From contig JAUTCN010000006.1 in NCBI GenBank assembly GCA_030673965.1, positions 43,680 to 107,679 on the forward strand: a stretch of 64,000 nucleotides of DNA. Reading direction: 5' to 3'. Both the position numbers and the translations under genes were made by a program. This document shows positions 34,903 to 43,551 of this stretch, one piece after another. The stretch comes from Fusobacterium sp. JB019. Its GTDB lineage: Bacteria > Fusobacteriota > Fusobacteriia > Fusobacteriales > Fusobacteriaceae. The first letter of the stretch is position 1. Each line of letters opens with the position of its first letter. Below the pieces are notes generated by a model, which was not told the origin of the DNA, made no database searches, and saw nothing but the letters and a program-made list of their open reading frames with translations.

Positions 34903-35934
34903 ATGAACTATAAAAATAGATTTTTGAAATTAATTTTACTGATAGGAATAGCACTAGGAATAATAATAACTATAAATTATTTATTAGATCCTTTTCAACA
35001 ATTCAGGATAAATCCTTATATGAGAGGAGAACAAAGAAAAGTAAATCCAGGGATAGCTAGAAATTACAAATTTGATTCTTTAGTGATAGGGACTTCTACT
35101 TCTCAAAATGTTTTAAAAAAAGATATAGAAGAAAAATTTGGAGTAAGCTCAGCTGTAAATTTAAGTATGTCAGGTTCTACACAAACAGAACAGGAAGCTT
35201 TACTAAAATTAGCTTTTAAACATAATGATGTAAAACTAGTTATTTATGGAATGGATATGTTTAGTTATGTTTGGGATCCAGGAACTTTTAGAAGTAGAAT
35301 TCCAGATTATTTGTATAATGAAGATAAATTACTTAAGATGAAGTATCTTTTAAATGTTGAAACTTTGAATAAAGGACTTAGTGGATTTAGAAGGGCTTTA
35401 AAGAAAAAACAGGATATAAACTGGATAGAAAAATATAATTATCATACTGATAATGGAGAATACAATTCAAAGCATGTCTATGAAACTTCAAAAGCAGATA
35501 AAGAGGGAATAAGAATACTTGATTATAATTCTAAAAATATGTGTTTTAATTTTGATAATTTTTTAAGGTTAGCTGAAAAAAATAAAAGTATAGAATATAA
35601 AATATATTTCGTTCCTTATACTATGTTGTGGTGGTATTATGCAGATAAATATAACAAATTAAATGATATACTAGAATTTAAAAAATATGTAGCTAAAAAA
35701 ATAAAAGAATATCCTAATATTGAATTATATGAATTTCAAAATAATTTAGAAATAGTAGACGATGAAAATTATAAAGATATTTTGCATATAAATCCTAAAA
35801 AAAGCGAAGAAATAATTGAAAATATTAGAATAAAAAAAGGGCTAGTAAATAGTGAAAATTATAATATAAAAATTAATAAATTTAAAGAAAATTTAGAAAA
35901 AAGTAAAGAAAAATATAAAAAATTAGGTTTATAG
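34903..35934 (+). CDS. Membrane-anchored SGNH/AlgX-like acyl-transfer partner
   Basis: This 343-residue protein has one N-terminal membrane anchor (residues about 8-27). Its periplasmic domain has a nucleophile-type motif G63-TSTSQN and a C-terminal D292-ILH295, matching the GxS and DxxH blocks of SGNH-fold acyl transfer proteins (AlgJ/AlgX/DltD functional class). Overall similarity to named families is weak, so the call rests on these motifs and on the MBOAT gene 18 bases upstream. The expected role is to receive the acyl group from the MBOAT protein and place it on the glycan. The last 30 residues are a Lys-rich, possibly coiled tail. Confidence 0.65.
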   Translation: MNYKNRFLKLILLIGIALGIIITINYLLDPFQQFRINPYMRGEQRKVNPGIARNYKFDSLVIGTSTSQNVLKKDIEEKFGVSSAVNLSMSGSTQTEQEALLKLAFKHNDVKLVIYGMDMFSYVWDPGTFRSRIPDYLYNEDKLLKMKYLLNVETLNKGLSGFRRALKKKQDINWIEKYNYHTDNGEYNSKHVYETSKADKEGIRILDYNSKNMCFNFDNFLRLAEKNKSIEYKIYFVPYTMLWWYYADKYNKLNDILEFKKYVAKKIKEYPNIELYEFQNNLEIVDDENYKDILHINPKKSEEIIENIRIKKGLVNSENYNIKINKFKENLEKSKEKYKKLGL

Positions 35935-35947
35935 ATTGGAGATAATT

Positions 35948-36802
35948 ATGAAGATTAGTGTAATAGTACCTGTATATAATAGATTAGAACATTTAAGAGC
36001 TCTATTTATTTGTCTTTTAAATCAGAAAATAAATCCTTATGAACTAATAATAACAGATGATGGTTCAAGTGAAAAGGTAGAAGAGTATATAAATGATTTA
36101 ATACCTAAAGCTAAATTTAAAATAAAGCATATTTATCAAGAAGATAAAGGATTTAGAAAAACAAGAGCTTTAAATAATGGGGTTAGAAATTCTGAAGGAG
36201 ATATTCTTGTATTTTGTGATCAAGATCTTATTTTTTCAGAAGATTATTTAGAAAAAATAAAAAATAGTATGACTGATAAGAATTTTATTATGGGAAGACC
36301 ATGTTCTATGTCTGAAGAAGAAAAAATAAGAACTTTAAAAATTTTAGAAAAAGAGTATTCATATAAAGAAATAGAAGATTTAATGCCAAGAGAATATTTA
36401 GAAAGTGTTAAAGAAACTTTAAAAAAAGATAAATTAAGAAGAATAATGAATAAAATTAAATTGAATAAAAGAGGAATAAGATTAGTAGGAATGTCTTACG
36501 CTCTTACTAAAGAAAATTATATAAAAGTAAATGGTTATGATGAACGTTATCAAGGATGGGGATATGAAGATGATGATTTTGGTAATAGACTAGGAGTAAA
36601 AGGGATTAAAGGAAAAGAATTAATAACGGATTATATTCAACTTCATTTATACCATTACTTTGATCCAACAAAGAAGCATAGTCTAAATGAAGATTATTAT
36701 TACAAAAGAAAAGAAGAGATTTTTAAAAATAAGGATTATTATTGCAAATATGGGTATGACAATATGCTAGATAAAGATAAAGTTAAAATAAATATATTAT
36801 AA
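35948..36802 (+). CDS. Glycosyltransferase family 2 (Glyco_transf_7C type)
   Basis: This enzyme has 'MKISVIVPVYNRLEHLRALF', the metal site 'VFCDQDLIF', and 'YQGWGYEDDDFGNRL', the C-terminal catalytic block of GT2 proteins with a galactosyltransferase-like C-terminal domain. ATG 35948 is chosen with GGAG 6 bases upstream; the frame is open to a TTG at 35936 that has no site. It is a clear paralogue of the gene at 45244, sharing about half of its residues by eye, including long identical blocks such as 'YNRLEHLRA' and 'GWGYEDDDFGNRL', so the two probably arose by duplication and act on related acceptors. Donor unknown. Confidence 0.86.
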   Translation: MKISVIVPVYNRLEHLRALFICLLNQKINPYELIITDDGSSEKVEEYINDLIPKAKFKIKHIYQEDKGFRKTRALNNGVRNSEGDILVFCDQDLIFSEDYLEKIKNSMTDKNFIMGRPCSMSEEEKIRTLKILEKEYSYKEIEDLMPREYLESVKETLKKDKLRRIMNKIKLNKRGIRLVGMSYALTKENYIKVNGYDERYQGWGYEDDDFGNRLGVKGIKGKELITDYIQLHLYHYFDPTKKHSLNEDYYYKRKEEIFKNKDYYCKYGYDNMLDKDKVKINIL

Positions 36803-36817
36803 TATATAGGAGGAAAA

Positions 36818-37870
36818 ATGAGGATTATAAGTGTAACAGGTTATCATGGTACAGGATCAAGTGCTTTAATTGATTATATTAAAGAATTTGAAGATGTAAA
36901 TTACATAGATTCTGAAGTTCATGTTTTAGTTAATAATGGAGGTTTAGATGAATTAAATTATAAATTTAATAATAACTACTCAACATATTTATTAGGAATA
37001 TCTATATCTAGATTTTTAAGATTATCAAAATGTTTATCAAGATTTGGATTATATGGAGAACCTTTAGACTCCAATAAATTATGGGACGGGTATTTTTTAA
37101 AAAGAACAAGAAAATTTATTGAAGAAATAACGGATGGTTATCAAGAAGGATATAGCCAGTATAATCTAGTAGATAAAAGAATAGAATATAAAAAATGGGA
37201 CATGAAAACTTTACCAAAAATAAAAAAGAATATACTAAAATATTTATTTTTTAAAAGAAAAACAAAGATAGATGATTTTAAATATGGGAAAGATAAGATA
37301 TACTTTCCTAAAGATAATAATGTCTATAAAATAGCTCAAAAAAAATATATAAATGACTTATTTGGTTATTTATATAAAAAAAATAAAGAAGAAAATATTT
37401 TATTTGATCATTTTTTTCCTGTAGCAGCAATAGAGAATAAAAATGATTATTTTGAAAATTCTAAAATAATTGTTGTAGATAGAGATCCAAGAGATATTTA
37501 TATTTTAAATGCTGAAATATGGAAAGATAGTTTTGTTCCATTAAATCCATTAAAATTTATTGAGTTTTATAAAAATAATAGAAGGAAAGAAATAGAAGAA
37601 AACAAAGATGTAAAAAAGATTAGGTTTGAGGATTTAATTTATAAATATGAAGAAACTACATCTGAGATAAAAGAATTTCTAAATTTTAAAGAAAAAAATC
37701 ATAAAATGAAAAATAAATATTTAGATGTTAAAATTTCAATAAATAATACTCAATTATTTAACAGATATTCAAATTATAAAAAAGAGATAGATGTAATAGA
37801 AAAAGAATTAAAGGAGTATTGTTATGATTTCCCTAAAATTGACTTAAATCAAAATATTGAAATATTTTAA
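36818..37870 (+). CDS. Sulfotransferase-like P-loop protein
   Basis: This 350-residue cytoplasmic protein has an N-terminal nucleotide-binding loop G8-YHGTGSSAL and a second block 'IIVVDR222DPRDIYIL'. These sit where sulfotransferases have their 5'-phosphosulfate loop and 3'-phosphate-binding (R-D-P-R-D) motif. The middle section is unfamiliar. In a glycan locus this would be a polysaccharide sulfotransferase using PAPS, but no cysN/cysD/cysC genes are nearby and the P-loop wording is not the usual one, so a kinase-like role is possible. It lies between a GT2 and a GT10 gene, with AGGAGG as ribosome binding site. Confidence 0.5.
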   Translation: MRIISVTGYHGTGSSALIDYIKEFEDVNYIDSEVHVLVNNGGLDELNYKFNNNYSTYLLGISISRFLRLSKCLSRFGLYGEPLDSNKLWDGYFLKRTRKFIEEITDGYQEGYSQYNLVDKRIEYKKWDMKTLPKIKKNILKYLFFKRKTKIDDFKYGKDKIYFPKDNNVYKIAQKKYINDLFGYLYKKNKEENILFDHFFPVAAIENKNDYFENSKIIVVDRDPRDIYILNAEIWKDSFVPLNPLKFIEFYKNNRRKEIEENKDVKKIRFEDLIYKYEETTSEIKEFLNFKEKNHKMKNKYLDVKISINNTQLFNRYSNYKKEIDVIEKELKEYCYDFPKIDLNQNIEIF

Positions 37871-37909
37871 TAGATGTTTATATTTAAATAAAAGAGGAGA
37901 TAATTAAAC

Positions 37910-38950
37910 ATGAAAAAAATAAAAATAATTCCTAATGAAGGGATTTCTTTAAAAACAGTTTTGCAAAAGGAATCTTCAACAAATTCAGAAGTAGATAATC
38001 CTTTTTATCATGTTTTTAAAAAATTAGAAAAAAATTATATTATATTAGAAGAAAATTCTAATGAAAAACCAGATTTTGTTATTCATTGGGGGTTTGTAAT
38101 AGATGAAATATATAAATACAGAAATTCGATAAATATTTATTTAGCTTTTGAACCAGAAATAGTAGATAGGAATCACTCTAGGGAAAAAATAAGAAAATAT
38201 TTAAGATATTATGATTATATAATGGTTTGGAATGAAGATATAATAGATAACGACAGGATTTTTAAAATGAATTACATGTATAATTTCAAAGATTTAAATA
38301 TCAAACATTTAGATTTTAATGAGCTTAAATTATTAGTAAATATTTCTGGTAATAAACATTCTAAAAATTCAAAAGAATTATATTCAGAAAGAATTAAGAC
38401 AATAAAATATTATGAAAATAAACCAAAAGATTTTGAATTATACGGTATCGGATGGGAAAATGAAAAATATAAAAATTATAAAGGAATAGTTGATAAAAAA
38501 AGTTCAATTTATAGAAAATTTAAATTTGCATTATCATTAGAGAATATGAATGGGAGAGGATATATAACTGAAAAAATATTTGATTGTTTTGTTACAGGGA
38601 TAGTTCCAGTGTATTCAGGAGGAAATGAGAATTATATTCCTAAAAATTGTTATATAAATTATTTCGATTTTAAAACTCAAGAAGAATTATATAATTATTT
38701 AAAAAACATGAAAAAAGAAGAGTGGGAAGAATATAGGAAGAATATTCAAAAATGGTTAAAATCAGATAAAGCAAAATATTTTAAAGAAGATTATTTTATT
38801 AACGAATTAGAAAAAATTTTTTCTAAAAACAAAAGAATTGGAAATCTTTTAATAGTTTTAAAAAAGATAGAAAATCATTTTAAATCGAGTGAAAATAGAA
38901 AAAAAACAATAAATTTATGGAAAGTATATTTGAAAGGATTGATTAAATGA
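37910..38950 (+). CDS. Glycosyltransferase family 10 (alpha-1,3-fucosyltransferase-like)
   Basis: This 346-residue protein carries the GT10 donor-binding block '[20 protein letters not shown]' followed by '[17 protein letters not shown]' and 'YINYFDF'. GT10 enzymes are known to use GDP-L-fucose. The gene overlaps gmd as ATGA and lies next to colD/colC, so the likely donor here is GDP-L-colitose (3-deoxy-L-fucose) or GDP-L-fucose; this is inference. The C-terminal 60 residues are basic, in keeping with the membrane-binding tails of bacterial GT10 enzymes. AGAGGAG precedes the start at about 9 bases. Confidence 0.82.
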   Translation: MKKIKIIPNEGISLKTVLQKESSTNSEVDNPFYHVFKKLEKNYIILEENSNEKPDFVIHWGFVIDEIYKYRNSINIYLAFEPEIVDRNHSREKIRKYLRYYDYIMVWNEDIIDNDRIFKMNYMYNFKDLNIKHLDFNELKLLVNISGNKHSKNSKELYSERIKTIKYYENKPKDFELYGIGWENEKYKNYKGIVDKKSSIYRKFKFALSLENMNGRGYITEKIFDCFVTGIVPVYSGGNENYIPKNCYINYFDFKTQEELYNYLKNMKKEEWEEYRKNIQKWLKSDKAKYFKEDYFINELEKIFSKNKRIGNLLIVLKKIENHFKSSENRKKTINLWKVYLKGLIK

Positions 38951-40035
38951 AAAAAATAGCATTAATAACAGGGATAACAGGGCAAGATGGTTCATATTTA
39001 GCTGAATTTCTTTTAGATAAAGGGTATGAAGTACACGGCATAATAAGAAGAGCTTCAACTTTTAATACAGGAAGAATAGAGCATTTATATATAGAAGATT
39101 TAATAGAAGATATGCATAAAGAAAGAAGAGTAAAACTACATTATGGTGATATGACAGATTCTATGTCACTTACAAGATTAATAAAAGAAATAAAACCTAA
39201 TGAAATATATAATTTAGCAGCTCAATCTCATGTTCAAGTATCTTTTGAAGTTCCAGAATTTACTGCAGATTCAGATGCTGTTGGTGTACTTAGAATATTA
39301 GAAGCAGTCAGATTCTTAGGAATGGAAAAAACATGTAAAATATATCAAGCGTCAACTTCAGAACTATTTGGAAGAGTTCAAGAAGTACCACAAAAGGAAA
39401 CAACTCCATTTTATCCAACATCACCATATGCAGTAGCTAAACAATATGGATACTGGATAATCAAAAACTATAGAGATGCATATAATATGTTTGCTGTAAA
39501 TGGTATATTATTTAATCATGAATCAGAAAGAAGAGGAGAAACTTTTGTTACTAGAAAAATAACTCTTGCAGTTGCTAGAATAGCTAAAGGTTATCAGAAA
39601 AAACTATATTTAGGAAATCTTAATGCTTTAAGAGACTGGGGATATGCAAAAGATTATGTTGAATGTATGTGGCTAATGCTTCAACAAGATAAACCAGAAG
39701 ATTTTGTAATAGCAACAGGAGAACAATATTCAGTGAGAGATTTTTGTAACCTAGCTTTTAAAGAAGCTGGAATAGAAATAGAATTTGTTGGTGAAGGAAT
39801 AAATGAAAAGGGAATAGATAAGAAAACAGGAAAAGTATTAATTGAAGTAGATCCTAAATATTTTAGACCTTCTGAAGTTGAAACGTTATTAGGAGATCCA
39901 ACAAAGGCAAGAACAGTTTTAGGATGGAATCCAAGAAGAACTTCATTTGAAGAGCTAGTAAAAATAATGGTAAATCATGATATGGATTTTGTAGAAAAAG
40001 ATCATATTATAAAAGCTAAAGCAATTAAAAATTAA
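38947..40035 (+). CDS. gmd: GDP-mannose 4,6-dehydratase
   Basis: This 362-residue enzyme of the extended short-chain dehydrogenase family converts GDP-D-mannose to GDP-4-keto-6-deoxymannose. Visible are '[19 protein letters not shown]' (NADP binding), '[18 protein letters not shown]', the catalytic '[15 protein letters not shown]' and Y-A-V-A-K in '[13 protein letters not shown]', and '[18 protein letters not shown]'. The match to Gmd is essentially complete in length and motifs. It supplies substrate both to ColD (next gene) and, in principle, directly to an Fcl-type enzyme. The codon composition is slightly less AT-rich than the flanking transferases, as expected for a conserved enzyme. Confidence 0.96.
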   Translation: MKKIALITGITGQDGSYLAEFLLDKGYEVHGIIRRASTFNTGRIEHLYIEDLIEDMHKERRVKLHYGDMTDSMSLTRLIKEIKPNEIYNLAAQSHVQVSFEVPEFTADSDAVGVLRILEAVRFLGMEKTCKIYQASTSELFGRVQEVPQKETTPFYPTSPYAVAKQYGYWIIKNYRDAYNMFAVNGILFNHESERRGETFVTRKITLAVARIAKGYQKKLYLGNLNALRDWGYAKDYVECMWLMLQQDKPEDFVIATGEQYSVRDFCNLAFKEAGIEIEFVGEGINEKGIDKKTGKVLIEVDPKYFRPSEVETLLGDPTKARTVLGWNPRRTSFEELVKIMVNHDMDFVEKDHIIKAKAIKN

Positions 40036-40044
40036 GGGGGAATT

Positions 40045-41226
40045 ATGAATAAATATTTATTATCAGACGATACATGGAATATAAAAGAATTAGAAGCTAT
40101 AAATAGAGTAATAAAGTCAAATAGATATACAATGGGAAAAGAAGTTGAAGAATATGAAAAAGAATTTTCTAAAAAATTTGGTTCTAAATACTCAGTTATG
40201 TCAAATTCAGGTTCTTCAGCAAATTTATTAGCAATAGCAGCTTTAGTTTATTCAAAAAAAATTAAAGCAGGAGATGAAGTGATAGTTCCTGCTGTTTCTT
40301 GGAGTACAACATATTTTCCTTTATCTCAACATAATTTAAAATTAAAATTTGTAGATATAGATAAGAATACATTAAATATAAGTATAGAATCCCTAAAAAG
40401 AGCAATAACAGATAAGACAAAGGTTATTTTTGCAGTGAATCTATTAGGAAATTCTAATGATTATTCTGAAATTATAAAAATTTGTAAGGAAAAAGACATA
40501 ATATTATTAGAAGATAATTGTGAAGCTATGGGGGCAGACTATAAAGATAAAAAATTAGGAACAATTGGTCTTATGGGAACTTATTCCACTTTTTATTCAC
40601 ATCATTTATGTACAATGGAAGGTGGAGTAACAGTAACTGATGATGAAGAGATGTATCATTATTTACTTGCTATAAGAGCTCATGGTTGGACAAGAAATAT
40701 ACCTGAAGGCAGTAAAATTTATTCTAAAAAAGAGGATGAATTTTATGAAAGTTTTAATTTTATAATGCCAGGTTATAATTTAAGACCTTTAGAAATGGAA
40801 GCAGCTATAGGAAGAGAGCAATTAAAAAAATTAGATGAGATAATAAATCAAAGACAAAATAATGCTAGATACTTTAAAGAAAAAATAGATCAGTTTGATG
40901 GAATTAGAATTCAAAAAGAAATTGGAAACAGTTCTTGGTTTGGTTTTGCTATGATTTTAGAAGGAAATTTAAAAGGAAAAAGAAATGAAATTGTTAAAAT
41001 ATTTAGAGAAAAAGGAATAGAAGTTAGACCAATAGTTGCGGGAAATTTCACAAGAAACAAAGCTATAGAGTATTTAGACTATGAGATTTTTGAAGAATTA
41101 AATAATGCAAATGAAATTCATGAAAATGGTTTTTTTGTAGGAAATCATTCTAAAGAAAATAAAGAATGTGTAGATTATTTAATAGATGCTATAAAGGAGT
41201 TTGTAGATAAAAATGAAGAAAGATAG
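40045..41226 (+). CDS. colD: GDP-4-keto-6-deoxy-D-mannose 3-dehydratase (ColD)
   Basis: This is a DegT-fold, B6-dependent enzyme of 393 residues. At the position where aminotransferases have the PLP-lysine it has histidine (FYSH186-H187LCTMEGG), the hallmark of ColD, which uses PMP and glutamate to remove the 3-hydroxyl of GDP-4-keto-6-deoxymannose without any iron-sulfur cluster. Other blocks are 'SNSGSSANLLAI', 'LLEDNCEAMGADY' and 'PGYNLRPLEMEAAIG'. The lack of lysine argues against GDP-perosamine synthase. Its place between gmd and an Fcl/ColC-type epimerase-reductase completes a GDP-L-colitose route. The frame overlaps the next gene by 14 bases. Confidence 0.88.
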   Translation: MNKYLLSDDTWNIKELEAINRVIKSNRYTMGKEVEEYEKEFSKKFGSKYSVMSNSGSSANLLAIAALVYSKKIKAGDEVIVPAVSWSTTYFPLSQHNLKLKFVDIDKNTLNISIESLKRAITDKTKVIFAVNLLGNSNDYSEIIKICKEKDIILLEDNCEAMGADYKDKKLGTIGLMGTYSTFYSHHLCTMEGGVTVTDDEEMYHYLLAIRAHGWTRNIPEGSKIYSKKEDEFYESFNFIMPGYNLRPLEMEAAIGREQLKKLDEIINQRQNNARYFKEKIDQFDGIRIQKEIGNSSWFGFAMILEGNLKGKRNEIVKIFREKGIEVRPIVAGNFTRNKAIEYLDYEIFEELNNANEIHENGFFVGNHSKENKECVDYLIDAIKEFVDKNEER

Positions 41227-42145
41227 TAAAATATATATTGCTGGACATAGAGGTTTAGTAGGAAATGGTATTTTAGAGGAGTTGAAAAAAAAGGGCTATA
41301 CAAATTTAATTTATAAGACACATTCAGAATTAGACTTACAAGATAAAAAATTAGTATTTAATTTTTTTGAAAAAGAAAAACCTGAATATGTATTTTTAGG
41401 AGCAGCTAAAGTTGGAGGAATTCAAGCTAACAAAAAATATCCTGTTGAATTTTTATTAAATAATTTAGAAATACAAAATAATGTAATATCAGCATGTTAT
41501 AAATACCAAGTTAAAAAGTTAATGTTTTTAGGCAGCTCTTGTATATATCCTAAATTTGCAAAACAGCCAATAAAAGAAGAATCTCTTTTAACAGGTGAAT
41601 TAGAACCAACAAATGAGGCTTATGCTCTTGCTAAAATTTCAGGATTAAAGTTATGTGAATATTATAGAAAAGAGTATGGGTGTGATTATATTTCAGTAAT
41701 GCCTACTAATATATATGGTCCAAATGATAATTTTGATTTAGAAACATCTCATGTGGTTCCAGGTATGATAAGAAGATTCCATGAAGCTAAACTAAATAAT
41801 GATGAGAAAGTAACAATCTGGGGAACTGGAACTATAAAAAGAGAACTTATGTATATTGATGATTTATCAGAAGCTTTAGTTTTTTTAATGGAAAATTATT
41901 CTGAAGATGCTTTTATAAATATAGGAACTGGAAAAGATATTGAAATAAATGAACTTGCTCAAACAATAAAAGAAGTTGTTGGCTTTACAGGAGAAATAGT
42001 ACATGATTTATCAAAACCAGATGGAACTCCAAGAAAATTAGTTGATGTATCAAGATTAGAAGGCGCAGGCTGGAAATATAAGACAGAACTAAAAGAAGGA
42101 ATAGAAAAAACATATAAGTGGTATTTGGATAATAAAAATAAATAA
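41213..42145 (+). CDS. GDP-colitose synthase (ColC) / GDP-L-fucose synthase family
   Basis: This 310-residue epimerase-reductase has 'IYIAGHRGLVGNGILEEL', 'FLGAAKVGGIQANKKYP', 'LMFLGSSCIYPKFAKQPI', 'EPTNEAYALAKISGLKLC' (YxxxK) and 'RELMYIDDLSEAL', the full Fcl/WcaG pattern. ColC, which turns GDP-4-keto-3,6-dideoxymannose into GDP-L-colitose, belongs to the same family and cannot be separated from fucose synthase by eye. The immediately upstream ColD makes colitose the likelier product, though both GDP-colitose and GDP-fucose may be made. It overlaps colD by 14 bases. Confidence 0.82.
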   Translation: MKKDSKIYIAGHRGLVGNGILEELKKKGYTNLIYKTHSELDLQDKKLVFNFFEKEKPEYVFLGAAKVGGIQANKKYPVEFLLNNLEIQNNVISACYKYQVKKLMFLGSSCIYPKFAKQPIKEESLLTGELEPTNEAYALAKISGLKLCEYYRKEYGCDYISVMPTNIYGPNDNFDLETSHVVPGMIRRFHEAKLNNDEKVTIWGTGTIKRELMYIDDLSEALVFLMENYSEDAFINIGTGKDIEINELAQTIKEVVGFTGEIVHDLSKPDGTPRKLVDVSRLEGAGWKYKTELKEGIEKTYKWYLDNKNK

Positions 42146-42170
42146 AATACAGATTGAAGAAAGGAAAAGT

Positions 42171-43532
42171 ATGAAAAATATTATTTTATGTGGAGGAAAT
42201 GGGACAAGATTATGGCCAGTTAGTAGAACTTTAATGCCAAAACAATTTGTAAAGTTATTTGATGATAAATCTCTATTTCAATTAACAATGGAAAGAAATA
42301 ATAAATTATGTGATGGCAGTTTTATAATATCAAATATAGAGCAATATTTTCTTGCTATTGATCAATTAGAAGAAGATAAATCTTATGATTTGAAAAATTC
42401 TAGATTTTTACTAGAACCAGTTGGAAGAAATACAGCTCCAGCAATAGCTCTTGCTTGTTTTGATTTAGATCCAAATGAGATAGTATTAATAACTCCTTCA
42501 GATCATTTAATAGAAGATGAAAAAGAATACGGGAAAGTTGTAAGATTAGCAGAAAAGCTAGCAGGAGAGAATAATTTAGTTACCTTTGGTATAACTCCAG
42601 AATTTCCAGAAACAGGTTTTGGGTATATAGAAGGAGTTAAAAATAGAGAAAATTTAGAATATTTAAATGTTCAAGCTTTTCATGAAAAACCAGACTATGA
42701 TACAGCTAAAAAATATTTAGAATCAGGAAATTATTATTGGAATAGTGGAATGTTTTGTTTTAAGGCAGGAGTTTTTTTAGAAGAATTAAAAAAATATTCA
42801 CCTGATATATATGAAATGAGTAAATTAGCCTATGATAATAAAGGTAAAATAGAAAAATCACAAATAAGAATAAAAAAAGAAGATATGGAGAATATTCCAT
42901 CAGATAGTATAGATTACGCAGTTATGGAAAAATCTAAAATAGTAAAAGTTATCCCTTCAAATATTAAATGGTCAGATGTTGGAAGTTTTGATTCTCTATC
43001 TGAAAAATTAGAAAATGATGAGGATAATAATTTTGTATTAGTAGGAAAGCATACTGAATTAATAGATGTTAAAGATTTGATAGTTGTGGATACTAAAGAC
43101 GCTCTATTAATTAGTAAAAAAGGATCTAGTCAAAAGATAAAAGAAAGAGTAATGAAGCTTAAAAAAGAAGATTCAACTCTACCAGATATTCATTTAAAAG
43201 CTCATAGACCATGGGGAACTTATGAAGTACTAGTAGATACTCCAGGATATAAAGTAAAAAGAATAGAAGTTAAGCCAGGAAAGAGATTAAGTTTACAAAA
43301 GCATTTTCATAGAAATGAGCATTGGATAGTAGTATCAGGAACTGCAACAGTTACAGTTGGAAATGAAATAAAATTAATTAGACCAAATGAAAGTACATAT
43401 ATAAAAATGGGAGAAGTTCATAGATTAGCTAATGAAGGGAAAATACCTGTTGTAATTATAGAAGCTCAAGTTGGTGAATATACAGGGGAAGATGATATAG
43501 TAAGATTAGAAGATGATTTCAAAAGAAATTAA
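42171..43532 (+). CDS. manC: Mannose-1-phosphate guanylyltransferase / mannose-6-phosphate isomerase
   Basis: This bifunctional type II enzyme has 453 residues. The N-terminal nucleotidyltransferase has 'LCGGNGTRLWPVSRTLMPKQ', 'LEPVGRNTAPAIAL' and 'ITPSDHLI'. The C-terminal cupin isomerase (about residues 340-453) has 'AHRPWGTYEVL', 'GKRLSLQKHFHRNEHWIVVSG' metal histidines and 'RLANEGKIPVVIIEAQ'. It produces GDP-mannose for the gmd-colD-colC branch. AAGGAAAAG precedes the start, and it is followed 19 bases later by a hexose-phosphate mutase, so the whole GDP-mannose supply is encoded together. Confidence 0.95.
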   Translation: MKNIILCGGNGTRLWPVSRTLMPKQFVKLFDDKSLFQLTMERNNKLCDGSFIISNIEQYFLAIDQLEEDKSYDLKNSRFLLEPVGRNTAPAIALACFDLDPNEIVLITPSDHLIEDEKEYGKVVRLAEKLAGENNLVTFGITPEFPETGFGYIEGVKNRENLEYLNVQAFHEKPDYDTAKKYLESGNYYWNSGMFCFKAGVFLEELKKYSPDIYEMSKLAYDNKGKIEKSQIRIKKEDMENIPSDSIDYAVMEKSKIVKVIPSNIKWSDVGSFDSLSEKLENDEDNNFVLVGKHTELIDVKDLIVVDTKDALLISKKGSSQKIKERVMKLKKEDSTLPDIHLKAHRPWGTYEVLVDTPGYKVKRIEVKPGKRLSLQKHFHRNEHWIVVSGTATVTVGNEIKLIRPNESTYIKMGEVHRLANEGKIPVVIIEAQVGEYTGEDDIVRLEDDFKRN

Positions 43533-43551
43533 TAAATTCTTTGGGGGCAAT

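Noticed and set aside
40045..41226. GDP-perosamine synthase (RfbE/Per)
   Set aside because: The PLP lysine is replaced by His187 within YSHHLCTMEGG, the ColD signature, so transamination to a stable amino sugar is not expected.
43513..43551. Upstream start for the phosphohexomutase
   Set aside because: ATG 43513 overlaps manC and has no ribosome binding site, while ATG 43552 follows GGGGG and begins the conserved protein.
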